Part shown: positions 17,097 to 25,937 of the stretch, in pieces
How positions within the stretch are numbered: the stretch's first letter is position 1
Layout of the letters: every line of letters begins with the position of its first letter
Source of the DNA: Candidatus Palauibacter soopunensis
GTDB taxonomy: Bacteria > Gemmatimonadota > Gemmatimonadetes > Palauibacterales > Palauibacteraceae
NCBI RefSeq assembly: GCF_947581735.1
Contig: NZ_CANPVT010000053.1
Coordinates: 238,956-302,955, forward strand
DNA length: 64,000 bases
Direction of reading: 5' to 3'
Notes under the pieces: generated by a model
What the model was told of the DNA's origin: nothing
What the model saw: the letters and a program-made list of their open reading frames with translations, nothing else
Database searches by the model: none
Program-made: the position numbers and the translations under genes

Positions 17097-19397
17097 ATGC
17101 CGTTGACCCACATCGGCCATCGATGTCGGCGACTCGCGACTCCGTGCGCGTGGATCGTGCCCGTCTGTCTGCTCGGGGCGCCCGCCCTCTCCGCGCAGAC
17201 CGGGGGCGCGGACGACATCGACGCCGCGGCGCTCCGGTCGGCCGTTCCGGTTCCCATCCCGCGGCTCACCGGGGAGATCGACGTCGACGGGGTCGTCGAC
17301 GAGCCCGCCTGGGACGCGATCGAGCCGCTCCCGATGTTCATGTGGGCCCCCACTCACGGCGGCGAGATGACGGAGCGGACGGAGGTCCGGATCGCCCACG
17401 ATGACGAGTTCCTCTACCTCTCCGGTCGGATGTACGACTCGAACCCCGGTGGCATCCGGGCGAATACCTACTACCGGGATGCGTTCAGCGGGGACGATCT
17501 CCTCTCGTTCGTGATCGACAGCTACAACGACTACGAGACCGGCGTCTGGCTCGGGACCACGCCCGCGGGCGTCCGCCAGGATCGCTCGCTCTCGAATGAC
17601 GGCGACTTCACGGGCGACGTGATGCCGTTCAACGTCGACTGGAACGCCCATTGGCACGTCGTCACCTCGCGGAACGACGAGGGCTGGTTCGCGGAATACC
17701 AGATTCCGTTCTCCACCCTCGGATTCCAGGCGCAGGGGGACGAGGTGACGATGGGCATCATCGTCTACCGCTTCATCGCCCGGAAGAACGAGCGCCACGT
17801 CTTCCCGTTCATCGGCCGCGAATGGGGGCAGGGAGGCTTCCTCAAGCCGTCGCAGGGCCAGCGCATGACGCTGCGCGGCGTGCGGCCGACGACGCCGGTC
17901 TACCTGACCCCGTACGTGCTCGGGGGCCTGAGCCGGAGCCCGGTCCTCAGGGAGCCGTCGGACGCGGCCTCCTTCTGGGGGACGGAGCGCGACCAGGTCG
18001 CGGAGCCGGGTCTCGACCTCAAGTACTCGCCCTCGTCGAACCTGGCCATCGATCTCACCGTCAACACGGACTTCGCGCAGGTGGAGGCGGACGACCAGCA
18101 GGTGAACCTCACCCGGTTCTCGCTCTTCTTCCCCGAGAAGCGGCAGTTCTTCCAGGAACGCTCCTCGACCTTCGACTTCGGGACCGGCGGGTTCACCGAC
18201 CGCGTATTTTTCAGTCGCCGCATCGGGCTCGAACGGGGTGAACTCGTCCGCATCTACGGGGGCGCACGGCTGGTCGGCCGGCTCGCCGGCCTGGATTTCG
18301 GGGTCCTCAACATGCAGACGGCGCCGGCCGCGGGCCGGTCGGGCGAGAACGTGGGGGTCATGCGCCTCAAGCAGCAGGTGCTCAACCCGTACTCGTTCGT
18401 CGGGGGCATCCTCACGACCCGGTACGGCTCCAACGGCGAGAACAACGTGGCGTACGGCCTCGACTCGCAACTGCGCCTGTTCGGGGACGAATACCTCACC
18501 GTCACCTGGGCGCAGACGCAGGACGAGGTCGTCCGGGAACGGAACGCGCTCGACGCGAGCCTCGTGCGGGCCCGCTGGGAGCGGCGGACGGACCGCGGGG
18601 TCTGGTACAACCTCTTCTACCGGCGCGTGGGCCCGGACTACCTGCCGCGCCTCGGCTTTCAGCTGCGGAACGACTTCACGCTGTTCGGCGGCCAGTTGGC
18701 CCATACGTGGCTGCGAGGCGCCGACGCGAAGCTGAACGCGATCACCCTGCACGTGATGGGCGAGAACTACTACCGCAACGCGGATCTCACCGTCGAGTCG
18801 CGCTCGATCCGCCCCTCGGTGTCGCTCGACTTCAAGTCCACCGCGAACATCACCGCCTACTCGAACGTGCAGTTCGAGGACATTCGGAGACCGTTCCGGG
18901 TCGGCGCCGTGTCCATCCAGCCCGGCGAATACCGGTTTCACGAGATCGGGATCGACTGGCAGCTGCCGCGCAGCACGATCGTGCGGGGCGACATCAGGAC
19001 GACGGCGGGGAGCTTCTACGACGGGCGGCGTGTGGGCCTCATCTTCAACCCCACGTGGACCATCTCCCGCTATCTGGAGGTCGTCGGCGGCTACGAAGTG
19101 AACCGGCTCGAGTTCCCCGACCGGGACGAGGCGACGACGACGCACCTGGGCCGGCTGCGGCTGAACTTCGCCTTCAACACCCACATCTCGTTCGGCGCCT
19201 TCGCTCAGTACAACAACCTCGACAGGCGGACGAGCATCAACGCGCGCTTCCGCTACCACTTCAGGGAGGGCACGGACCTCTGGATTGTGTATAATGAGGG
19301 GTTCAACTTCGAACGGGACCGCGGGTTCGATCCGAGGCTGCCGTGGTCGGCAGGGCGAAACATCATGATCAAATACTCCCATACGTTCGTTTGGTAG
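17097..19397 (+). CDS. DUF5916 outer-membrane protein, copy 2
   Basis: A 766-residue paralogue of the preceding gene with the same order: signal peptide (...LLGAPALSAQ), CBM9-like domain (IDVDGVVDEPAWDAIEPLPMF, DWNAHWHVVTSRNDEGWFAEYQIPFSTLGF) and DUF5916 barrel region, closing with ...YSHTFVW. By eye most of the chain is identical or similar to copy 1, including FAQVEADDQQVNLTRFS and FPEKRQFFQERSSTFD, so it arose by local duplication. It starts 105 bases after copy 1 and may have its own promoter or be read from the same transcript. Confidence 0.88.
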   Translation: MPLTHIGHRCRRLATPCAWIVPVCLLGAPALSAQTGGADDIDAAALRSAVPVPIPRLTGEIDVDGVVDEPAWDAIEPLPMFMWAPTHGGEMTERTEVRIAHDDEFLYLSGRMYDSNPGGIRANTYYRDAFSGDDLLSFVIDSYNDYETGVWLGTTPAGVRQDRSLSNDGDFTGDVMPFNVDWNAHWHVVTSRNDEGWFAEYQIPFSTLGFQAQGDEVTMGIIVYRFIARKNERHVFPFIGREWGQGGFLKPSQGQRMTLRGVRPTTPVYLTPYVLGGLSRSPVLREPSDAASFWGTERDQVAEPGLDLKYSPSSNLAIDLTVNTDFAQVEADDQQVNLTRFSLFFPEKRQFFQERSSTFDFGTGGFTDRVFFSRRIGLERGELVRIYGGARLVGRLAGLDFGVLNMQTAPAAGRSGENVGVMRLKQQVLNPYSFVGGILTTRYGSNGENNVAYGLDSQLRLFGDEYLTVTWAQTQDEVVRERNALDASLVRARWERRTDRGVWYNLFYRRVGPDYLPRLGFQLRNDFTLFGGQLAHTWLRGADAKLNAITLHVMGENYYRNADLTVESRSIRPSVSLDFKSTANITAYSNVQFEDIRRPFRVGAVSIQPGEYRFHEIGIDWQLPRSTIVRGDIRTTAGSFYDGRRVGLIFNPTWTISRYLEVVGGYEVNRLEFPDRDEATTTHLGRLRLNFAFNTHISFGAFAQYNNLDRRTSINARFRYHFREGTDLWIVYNEGFNFERDRGFDPRLPWSAGRNIMIKYSHTFVW

Positions 19398-19410
19398 GGC
19401 GGCGCGGGCC

Positions 19411-21693
19411 ATGAGCGTCTCGCGGAGCGCGTCCGCCAACGGAACGCGGGCGGCGGTCCTCGTCGGCCTGTGGGCGGTGCTCGCGGCCGGGATACCGGCG
19501 GAGCTGGCCGCACAGAACGGCGGGCGGGGCAAGCCCTCCGTGCCCCTCCACCGCCTCGAGGGGCACGGCCACATCCACCTCGACGGCTTCGTCGACGAAC
19601 CCGCCTGGGACGACATCGAACCCGTCCCCCTCGTCATGTATTCGCCCATGTACGGCGGGGAACTCACCGAGGAGACGGAGATCCGCATCGCCTACGACGA
19701 GCGGTATCTCTACGTCTCGGGCCGGCTGTTCGACTCGGACCTCGGCGGGATCCGGGCGAACAGCTTCACCCGCGACGGGTTCAGCGGCGACGATCAGTTC
19801 TCCGTCGTGATCGACAGCTACAACGACCACGAGACGGCCGTGGCGTTCGTGGTGAACCCGAACGGCGCGCGTTCCGACCGCGCCGTGTGGGGCGATGCCG
19901 AATGGACGGCGGGGACGCGCCCCTTCAACAGCGACTGGAATGCCCACTGGGACGGCCTCGCGCAGCAGACGGACGACGGCTGGTCCGCCGAAATGCGCAT
20001 CCCGTTCTCGTCGCTGGGGTTTCAGAACACGGGCGGGGAAGTGGAGATGGGGCTCATCGTCTACCGCTCCATCTCGCGCAAGAACGAACGCCACGTCTAT
20101 CCCGACATCTCGCCCGAGTACGGCTTCTTCGGCTTCGGCAAGCCGTCGCTGGCGCAGCGCGTCACGTTTTCGCAGGTGAACCGGACGACGCCGATCTACG
20201 TGACGCCGTACGTGCTCGGCGGGATGACGCAGGTCCCCACGCTTCTCGAACCACCGGCCGTGCAGGCCGCCTACTGGGACCGGAACGATGAACCCACGCA
20301 CGAGCCGGGGCTGGACGTCCGGTATTCTCCCTCGTCCAACCTCTCCATCGACCTCACGGCGAACACCGACTTCGCCCAGGTCGAGGCGGACGACCAGCAG
20401 CTGAACCTCACGCGGTTCCCCCTGTTCTTTCCCGAGAAGCGGCAGTTCTTCCAGGAGAGGTCGGCGACGTTCGATTTCGCGACGGGCGGCATCACGGACC
20501 GGGTGTTCTTCAGCCGCCGCATCGGACTCGACCGCGGGGAACTGGTGCGCATCTACGGGGGGGCGCGCGTCGTGGGGCGTGCCGGCGGGCTGGACTTCGG
20601 CCTGCTGAACATGCAGACGGCGCCCCGGGCGGGGGCGCCCGGCGAGAACATGGGCGTGCTGCGCCTCAAGCAGCAGGTGTTCAACCCGAACTCCTCCGTC
20701 GGCGGAATCCTGACCACGCGCGCGGACGCGTATGGGAAACGCAACATCGCCTGGGGCGCGGACAGCGAGATCCGCCTGTTCGGGGATGAGTACCTGACGA
20801 TGAAGTGGGCCCAGACGCTCGACGATGACGTGGTCGAACGGAATGTGCTCGACGCCGGCACGTTCTTCGCGCAGTTGGAACGGCGGAGGCAGGAGGGATT
20901 CTCCTACAGCACCCGGTATCGCCGGGTGGGAGCGGACTACCAGCCCCGGCTCGGCTTCCAGCTGCGAAACGAATTCACGCTGTTCGGTGGATCGGCCGGC
21001 TATTCCTGGTTCATGGGGGCCGATTCGCAGCTGCGCGCCGTTACCCTGAGCGCCGAGACGGAGCACTACTACAGGAACTCGGATCTCTCGCCTGAGTCGC
21101 GAGTTATCGCACCTCAGCTCATGGCGGGGTTGAAGGCGGGCGCGTTCATGACCCTCACGTCCCGCTCGAGTTTCGAGAGCATCCGGACTCCGTTCGAGAT
21201 CGCCGGACTGACGATCGATCCGGGCGAGTACTGGTTCCACGAAGCCGAGGTCTCGGTGCGGCTTGGGCGTGGCGGTCTCGTGCGCGGGGAACTCGGGGGC
21301 TCCGCCGGCAGCTTCTACGACGGCCGCAGGGTGAGCCTTCGGATGAGTCCGGCGCTGAACATCTCCCGGCATGTGGAGATCCGGCCCGGATACGACATCA
21401 ACCGGTTCGAGCTACCGGGCCGCGAGTACCTGACGACGCATCTCGCCCGGCTCAACCTGGATTTCTCGCTCGACACGCACCTCTCGCTGAGCACGCTCGC
21501 GCAGTACAACTCGACGATCGACCGGCTGAGCGTCAACGCCCGCTTCCGTTACCATTTCCGAGAGGGCGTGGACCTGTGGGTGGTCTACAACGAGGGCTAC
21601 TTCATGGAGCGGACGAACGGCCGCGATCCGGTCCGGCCGTGGTCGGCGGGGCGGGCCCTCATGGTGAAGTTCTCCCACACCTTCGCCTTCTAG
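19411..21693 (+). CDS. DUF5916 outer-membrane protein, copy 3
   Basis: A 760-residue third paralogue, more divergent than copies 1 and 2. Signal peptide (...IPAELAAQ), CBM9-like domain (LDGFVDEPAWDDIEPVPL, DSYNDHETAVAFVVNPNGARSD), DUF5916 region (FPLFFPEKRQFFQERSATFDF, RVFFSRRIGLDRGELVRIYGG) and a C-terminal ...FSHTFAF with final Phe. It follows copy 2 by 13 bases and is very likely co-transcribed. It ends the plus-strand block; genes to the right run on the minus strand. Confidence 0.88.
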   Translation: MSVSRSASANGTRAAVLVGLWAVLAAGIPAELAAQNGGRGKPSVPLHRLEGHGHIHLDGFVDEPAWDDIEPVPLVMYSPMYGGELTEETEIRIAYDERYLYVSGRLFDSDLGGIRANSFTRDGFSGDDQFSVVIDSYNDHETAVAFVVNPNGARSDRAVWGDAEWTAGTRPFNSDWNAHWDGLAQQTDDGWSAEMRIPFSSLGFQNTGGEVEMGLIVYRSISRKNERHVYPDISPEYGFFGFGKPSLAQRVTFSQVNRTTPIYVTPYVLGGMTQVPTLLEPPAVQAAYWDRNDEPTHEPGLDVRYSPSSNLSIDLTANTDFAQVEADDQQLNLTRFPLFFPEKRQFFQERSATFDFATGGITDRVFFSRRIGLDRGELVRIYGGARVVGRAGGLDFGLLNMQTAPRAGAPGENMGVLRLKQQVFNPNSSVGGILTTRADAYGKRNIAWGADSEIRLFGDEYLTMKWAQTLDDDVVERNVLDAGTFFAQLERRRQEGFSYSTRYRRVGADYQPRLGFQLRNEFTLFGGSAGYSWFMGADSQLRAVTLSAETEHYYRNSDLSPESRVIAPQLMAGLKAGAFMTLTSRSSFESIRTPFEIAGLTIDPGEYWFHEAEVSVRLGRGGLVRGELGGSAGSFYDGRRVSLRMSPALNISRHVEIRPGYDINRFELPGREYLTTHLARLNLDFSLDTHLSLSTLAQYNSTIDRLSVNARFRYHFREGVDLWVVYNEGYFMERTNGRDPVRPWSAGRALMVKFSHTFAF

Positions 21694-21708
21694 TCGTCGC
21701 GGGGGCGG

Positions 21709-22224
21709 TCAGGCCTCGCCGGCGCCGTCTTCGCCCAACGACCCACGAATTCGCTCGATCGCCTCCCGGATGAACCTCGCTTCTTCCGGGCGGCCGGCCA
21801 GGTCACGCTCGATGCGCTCCAGGATGGGGATCGCACGGCGTTCGCGGAATTCCGCGAGTTGTATGACGACGACGCCCGTGGTCGGTGGTCCGGGTAACGG
21901 ATAGTGGTCACCGGCCGCACTGGGGTCGGCGAGGAGTTCCAGGAGGCGGCTGCGGATTTCCTCCGTGTCGGGGGATTCCACCCAGACTTTGCGTTCTGAC
22001 CAAGGGCCTTCCGCGACGAAGACCGGCCCGAGCGGGATCGGCTCGCGCCGGTCGAGCCGAAACGGATGATTGTAGCAGTAGGTGTAGAACGGGTCACGGA
22101 TGGTCAGGTCGCGAATCTCGCAGTGACTCGCGATCGACCGGTCATGGTGCCCGTGGCCTTTCCTGCCGCCGTTTGCCCGATTGAACCAGCATGTGCCGCA
22201 GCAATCCGGCCCTCCGTTAGGCAT
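21709..22224 (-). CDS. Hypothetical protein with N-terminal Cys cluster
   Basis: A 171-residue protein of unknown function. Residues 1-54 hold a putative metal site: Cys8, Cys9, Cys12 (CCGTCWFNRANGG), Cys35 (HCEIRDLTIRDPFYTY) and Cys50 with His53 (CYNHP). The rest is a small alpha/beta region ending in an acidic helical tail (ELLADP...ERRAIPILERIERDLAGRPEEARFIREAIERI). I recall similar CGTCWFNR...CEIR...YC.NHP proteins of unknown function in other bacteria. A strong ribosome-binding site (GAGGAGG at 22231-22237) precedes the ATG. It converges with DUF5916 copy 3, 15 bases away. Confidence 0.8.
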   Translation of the reverse strand: MPNGGPDCCGTCWFNRANGGRKGHGHHDRSIASHCEIRDLTIRDPFYTYCYNHPFRLDRREPIPLGPVFVAEGPWSERKVWVESPDTEEIRSRLLELLADPSAAGDHYPLPGPPTTGVVVIQLAEFRERRAIPILERIERDLAGRPEEARFIREAIERIRGSLGEDGAGEA

Positions 22225-22322
22225 CGGTGGCCTCCTCGGGTTCGGTCAGGGGGAGAATGACCCAGCAGGGGAGAATCAAGTGGGGAATGTACGACGGAAG
22301 GTCACATCTCCGGCGGAAGTTT

Positions 22323-22340
22323 ACATAATATATCTTATGT
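22323..22340. promoter_or_regulatory. AT-rich inverted repeat upstream of the Cys-cluster gene
   Basis: The palindrome acataa-tatatc-ttatgt lies in an AT-rich island in otherwise GC-rich DNA, about 100 bases upstream of the minus-strand gene starting at 22224. On the minus strand the core contains TATATT, usable as a -10 element, but no good -35 was found. It may be a promoter, an operator half-site pair, or both. Confidence 0.35.
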
Positions 22341-22391
22341 GCCATTGTGGGTTGTGCGGCAATGCAGGGGGATATTGCGGGTGCTCCGGGA

Positions 22392-23087
22392 TCAGCCGCT
22401 GTCCGCCCGCCGGGCCTTGAGTTCTCCGAGCCGGAGGCGGTAGACGCCGGCTTCCACCGGGTCCTCCTCGGCAGCTTCCTCGGCGATGGCGGCGAAAATC
22501 GTCTCGGCTTCCTCGAGACGGCCGAGCGACGCGAGGATTCTCGCGGCGGAAGCGCGCGCCTCGCGGCGCTGGAAGGCGAAGCGCGCCGTCTCTCCCAGAG
22601 CTTCCCACGTCGCGAGCGCGGTCTCCGCGTCTCCCGACGCTTCCTGTGCCGCCGCGAGGAGCGTGCGGCCGGCGAGTCCGACCGGACGGTCCGATGCCTC
22701 CGTGATCGTGCTCGCGACCTGCGCGGCCTCTACGGACCGGCCCGTGTCGAGATAGGTCCGCGCAAGGAGAAGCCGGCCTTCGTTCGCCGCCGCCACGCCA
22801 TCGAAACGCTCGACGTAGGCTTCCAGGTCGGCGATGAGAAGCTCGGGGTCGGTCGCGGCCATCCGGAGCGTCGCGAGTTCGGACGCCGCCTGATCGCGCA
22901 CTGAAGCCTGAAAGTTCGTGTAGTACACGACGCCCACGACGACCATCGCGACGCCGGCGGCCCCCACCAGCACCGACCGCATGTTCCTGTTGACCCAGGT
23001 GGCCAGGCGGAACGTGGACCGGACGAAGGCATCCTGTCGGCCGTCGCCGCCGTCTGGTGTCTTTCCGCTGGCGAGTGCGTCCGCCAT
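22392..23087 (-). CDS. Membrane-anchored TPR protein (YfgM-like)
   Basis: A 231-residue protein with a cytosolic N-terminus, one transmembrane helix (about residues 37-58, SVLVGAAGVAMVVVGVVYYT) and a periplasmic helical domain of TPR-like pairs (for example EGRLLLARTYLDTGRSVEAAQVA and REARASAARILASLGRLEEAETIFAAIAEEAAEEDP). This layout matches the TPR_21/YfgM family, which in E. coli contacts the Sec translocon and periplasmic chaperones; equivalence is inferred from architecture only. The gap of 167 bases to the next gene downstream holds the AT-rich palindrome. Confidence 0.75.
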   Translation of the reverse strand: MADALASGKTPDGGDGRQDAFVRSTFRLATWVNRNMRSVLVGAAGVAMVVVGVVYYTNFQASVRDQAASELATLRMAATDPELLIADLEAYVERFDGVAAANEGRLLLARTYLDTGRSVEAAQVASTITEASDRPVGLAGRTLLAAAQEASGDAETALATWEALGETARFAFQRREARASAARILASLGRLEEAETIFAAIAEEAAEEDPVEAGVYRLRLGELKARRADSG

Positions 23088-23172
23088 CTGCCGTTCCCTC
23101 CTCGTTTCCCGCTCGGTTGTCGAACGGCGTGGAAGCTACCGGGCCCGGCGAATCGCCGCCACTTGGATCCCG

Positions 23173-24093
23173 TCAGGAGCGGCTGGGTTCGCGCGCGCCG
23201 GCGATGCGGTCGATGGTGAGGACTGCGGCGGCTCCGAGGAGAGCGAGAGCCGCCGCGGGCCAGATCTCGCCGACGCCCGTCGGCCAGCGGTTCGCAAGCA
23301 ACCATTCGATGCGGCCGTCGCTGTGCGTGTACAGCTCCCGGAGTTGCGCCTTCCACGGCCACAGCGCGTTGAGCGAGCCGAGGAGGAACCCCGTGAGAAC
23401 GGCCAGCGTCGGCGTCCGGTGGCGCGCGAGGAGACGCCGCAGGACGCGGCTGAACGTCAGCAGGCCGACGACGATCCCGAGGCCCACGGCCGCGAGCCGG
23501 AGCAGGTCGAGGTTGCTGAGGGCCGCGATCACGGGTGCGTACGCGCCCAGGATGAGCAGGATGAAACTGCCCGAGATGCCGGGCAGGATCATGGCGCAGG
23601 CTGCCACGGCCGCGGCCGCCGCAAGAAAGAGAGGTGCGTCGGACCGAACGAGCGGGGGCAGCGACGTGATGACGGCGGCCAGCGCGGCCCCGGCGGCGGC
23701 AAGGGCCCAGATGCCGGCCCGGCGATCCGCAACGCGCCGCCCGACGAGCAGCACCGACGCCGCCACGAGGCCGAAGAAGAAGGCCCACAGCTCCACGGGC
23801 CGGTTCGCGAGCAGCCAGTTCAGCAACCCGGCGAAGGCAAACACGCTCGTGCCGATGCCGGCGAGCAGGACGGCGAGGAAGCCCAGGTTGCCCGCCTGCC
23901 AGACGCCGCGTACCCCCCCCTCGCGCAACGTCCCGAGCAGGCGGCGGTCGAGACCCGCGATCGTGGCGACGAGCTCGTCGTAGATGCCGGAGATGAAGGC
24001 GATCGTCCCGCCCGAAACCCCGGGCACGAGATCCGCCAGCCCCATGGCGAGGCCCTTCGCGTACAACCCGGCCCAGGCTTTCACGGGCCTCAC
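23173..24093 (-). CDS. DUF368 membrane protein, undecaprenyl-phosphate translocase candidate
   Basis: A 306-residue polytopic membrane protein. The DUF368 signature is present twice, as expected for an inverted-repeat transporter: GLADLVPGVSGGTIAFISGIYDEL near residue 20 and AMILPGISGSFILLILGAY near residue 165. DUF368 (PopT) and DedA proteins have been reported to return undecaprenyl phosphate to the inner leaflet after glycan export. Here that would serve the peptidoglycan (murJ) and glycan operons of the window. Its ATG overlaps the pcm stop by 4 bases. Confidence 0.88.
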   Translation of the reverse strand: MRPVKAWAGLYAKGLAMGLADLVPGVSGGTIAFISGIYDELVATIAGLDRRLLGTLREGGVRGVWQAGNLGFLAVLLAGIGTSVFAFAGLLNWLLANRPVELWAFFFGLVAASVLLVGRRVADRRAGIWALAAAGAALAAVITSLPPLVRSDAPLFLAAAAAVAACAMILPGISGSFILLILGAYAPVIAALSNLDLLRLAAVGLGIVVGLLTFSRVLRRLLARHRTPTLAVLTGFLLGSLNALWPWKAQLRELYTHSDGRIEWLLANRWPTGVGEIWPAAALALLGAAAVLTIDRIAGAREPSRS

Positions 24094-24767
24094 TCCAGGC
24101 CCTCGCCCCGCGGTCCTCCCTCGATGAGCGGGACGAAGCGGGCTCCGGTGATCATCTCCTTCGTAAAACCGTCACCTCGCCGCGTATAGCGCCGCAGTTC
24201 CTGCCGACGGGTGCCGACGGGGACGATGAGGTGGCCCCCGTCGGCGAGCTGGCGGAAGAGTGCTTCGGGCGGGCGGGCGGCGGCCGCCCCGACGATGATC
24301 GCCTGGAACGGCGCGTATTTCGGCCAGCCCCGGCTCCCGTCCCCGTGCATGAGACGGGCATCCACGCCGAGGCGGCCGAGAGTGCGCCCGGCGGCCTCGT
24401 ACAGCGAGGCGATCCGCTCGATCGAGTACACCGCCGCCCCGAGCGCCGCGAGGAGCGCCGTCTGAAACCCCGCCCCCGTCCCCACCTCGAGGACGCGCTG
24501 ACCGGGACGGATTTCGGCGTATTGGAGACTGAGGGCGTGGATCGTCGGGCTCGATATCGTCTGCCCCCGGCCGATGGGGAGCGGCACGTCCTCGTATGCG
24601 CGGCGCCGCATCACTTCGGGCACGAATGCGTGCCGCGGGACGCTGTCGAACGCGTGCAGGACGGCCAGGTCGCTCACCCCCCGCTCCCGGAGCCGTTCCA
24701 CGAGACGACGGCGGTCGCGCCGGTAGTCCGCCGCCGGGTCACGTCCCCTCAACTCCCCAGCCGCCAC
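24090..24767 (-). CDS. pcm: Protein-L-isoaspartate O-methyltransferase
   Basis: A 225-residue enzyme that uses SAM to repair isoaspartyl residues in damaged proteins. Key features are VPRHAFVPEVMRRRAYEDVPLPIGRGQTISSPTIHA, motif I VLEVGTGAGFQTALLA and the later DGGHLIVPVG. Length matches the family. The GTG start overlaps the end of surE by 19 bases; surE-pcm pairing is also common in Proteobacteria. Stop overlaps the DUF368 start. Confidence 0.93.
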   Translation of the reverse strand: MAAGELRGRDPAADYRRDRRRLVERLRERGVSDLAVLHAFDSVPRHAFVPEVMRRRAYEDVPLPIGRGQTISSPTIHALSLQYAEIRPGQRVLEVGTGAGFQTALLAALGAAVYSIERIASLYEAAGRTLGRLGVDARLMHGDGSRGWPKYAPFQAIIVGAAAARPPEALFRQLADGGHLIVPVGTRRQELRRYTRRGDGFTKEMITGARFVPLIEGGPRGEGLE

Positions 24768-25516
24768 GACCTCACCTCGTTCAGCAGTTCGAAATTCGTC
24801 AGGTCGAGGTGGAGCGGCGTCACCGAGACGAAGCCGGCGCGAACGGCCCGGAAATCCGAATCCTCCCGGCCGCGCCAGGCGGAATGTCCCCCTCCGATCT
24901 TGAAGTATTCCGTCCCCTCCTCGTCGTGAATCCGGCGGAGCGAGTCGTGGTACACCCGACGCCCGAGCGCGGTCACCGTGATCCCCTCCACCTCAGCCGC
25001 CGGCCGGTCCGGAAGATTGACGTTGAAGAACGTTTCATCCGGAAACGAATCCCGGCCGAGACAGGCTGCGATGAGCCGGCCGAGCAACTCCCCGTAGCTT
25101 TCGAGCACGCCGTCGTCGCTCCCCGTGAACGAGAACGCGATCGCGGGCACGCCGAGGATCGTCGCCTCCATCGCCGCCGCCACGGTCCCGGAGTAGAGCA
25201 CGTCCTCCCCCATGTTGGGGCCGTGGTTGACGCCCGAGAGGACGAACCGGGGCCGTGTCTCGAGGATCTCCTTCAGGGCGAGGAGCACGCAATCGGTCGG
25301 CGTGCCATCCACCATGTAGCGTCGCGGCCCGAGCTGTGTCAGGCGGAGCGGGCGGAACAGCGAGAGCGCATGGCTCGTCGCGCTCTGTTCCCGGTCCGGC
25401 GCCACCGTCCACACGTCACCGAACGCCTCGGCCACGCGGGCGAGCAGCGCGAGCCCGGTCGACTTCACGCCATCGTCGTTCGTGCACAGGAGGACAGGTT
25501 TTTCCGCTTCGGTCAC
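24749..25516 (-). CDS. surE: 5'/3'-nucleotidase SurE
   Basis: A 255-residue metal-dependent nucleoside monophosphate phosphatase. The N-terminal metal-binding CTNDDGVKSTGL, the PDREQSATSHALSLF loop and SGVNHGPNMGEDVLYSGTVAAAMEA are all intact. The GTG at 25516 was chosen because it overlaps the MerR stop (GTGA) and begins just ahead of the conserved core; the open frame extends further upstream. Acts with pcm as a stress/stationary-phase repair pair. Confidence 0.94.
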   Translation of the reverse strand: MTEAEKPVLLCTNDDGVKSTGLALLARVAEAFGDVWTVAPDREQSATSHALSLFRPLRLTQLGPRRYMVDGTPTDCVLLALKEILETRPRFVLSGVNHGPNMGEDVLYSGTVAAAMEATILGVPAIAFSFTGSDDGVLESYGELLGRLIAACLGRDSFPDETFFNVNLPDRPAAEVEGITVTALGRRVYHDSLRRIHDEEGTEYFKIGGGHSAWRGREDSDFRAVRAGFVSVTPLHLDLTNFELLNEVRSWRLGS

Positions 25517-25875
25517 CCGGTCCCGCCGTCCTCGAGAAGCTGGACCAGTTCGTCGGCCTCCCTCCGGAGATCGCGGATCGTCTCCCGGTCCCAGGCCACG
25601 CGCGCCTCCGTCGCGAGGTCCCCGCCCGCGCGCAGTTGATCGAGTTTTCGTTTCGCGCCCTCGATCGTGTACCGCTCGGTGTAGAGGAGGTGCCGCAGCA
25701 GCTGCACGAGCTGGATCTGCTTCGGGCGGTACACCCGGTTCCCCGCCCGGTTCTTCGTCGGGCGCAGCGCCGAGAACTGCGTTTCCCAGTAGCGGAGGAC
25801 GTGCGGCTTGAGATCCGCGATCTCGCACACCTCTCCGATCGAGTAGTACTCCTTCGGGGCGATGCGGTCGGACAC
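25513..25875 (-). CDS. MerR family transcriptional regulator
   Basis: A 120-residue protein with a winged helix DNA-binding domain at residues 9-80 (YYSIGEVCEIADLKPHVLRYWETQF ... NRVYRPKQIQLVQLL) and a C-terminal helix able to form the antiparallel dimer coiled coil (TIRDLRREADELVQLLED). There are no Cys residues for metal sensing and no separate effector domain, so it resembles the short MlrA/HspR-like group. GTG start (25875). It leads a merR-surE-pcm-DUF368 overlap chain and may regulate it. Confidence 0.88.
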   Translation of the reverse strand: MSDRIAPKEYYSIGEVCEIADLKPHVLRYWETQFSALRPTKNRAGNRVYRPKQIQLVQLLRHLLYTERYTIEGAKRKLDQLRAGGDLATEARVAWDRETIRDLRREADELVQLLEDGGTG

Positions 25876-25937
25876 GCTATCCCCTTCCCTTGCTAGCAGC
25901 CCGTGCCGGCGCCAATGCGGGGTTTCGCCAGGGGCCG

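Noticed and set aside
14436..19688. A 1750-codon open frame on the minus strand antisense to the DUF5916 genes
   Set aside because: It mirrors the codon bias of the GC-rich plus-strand genes, has no domain of its own, and the plus-strand frames have signal peptides, conserved motifs and proper C-termini.
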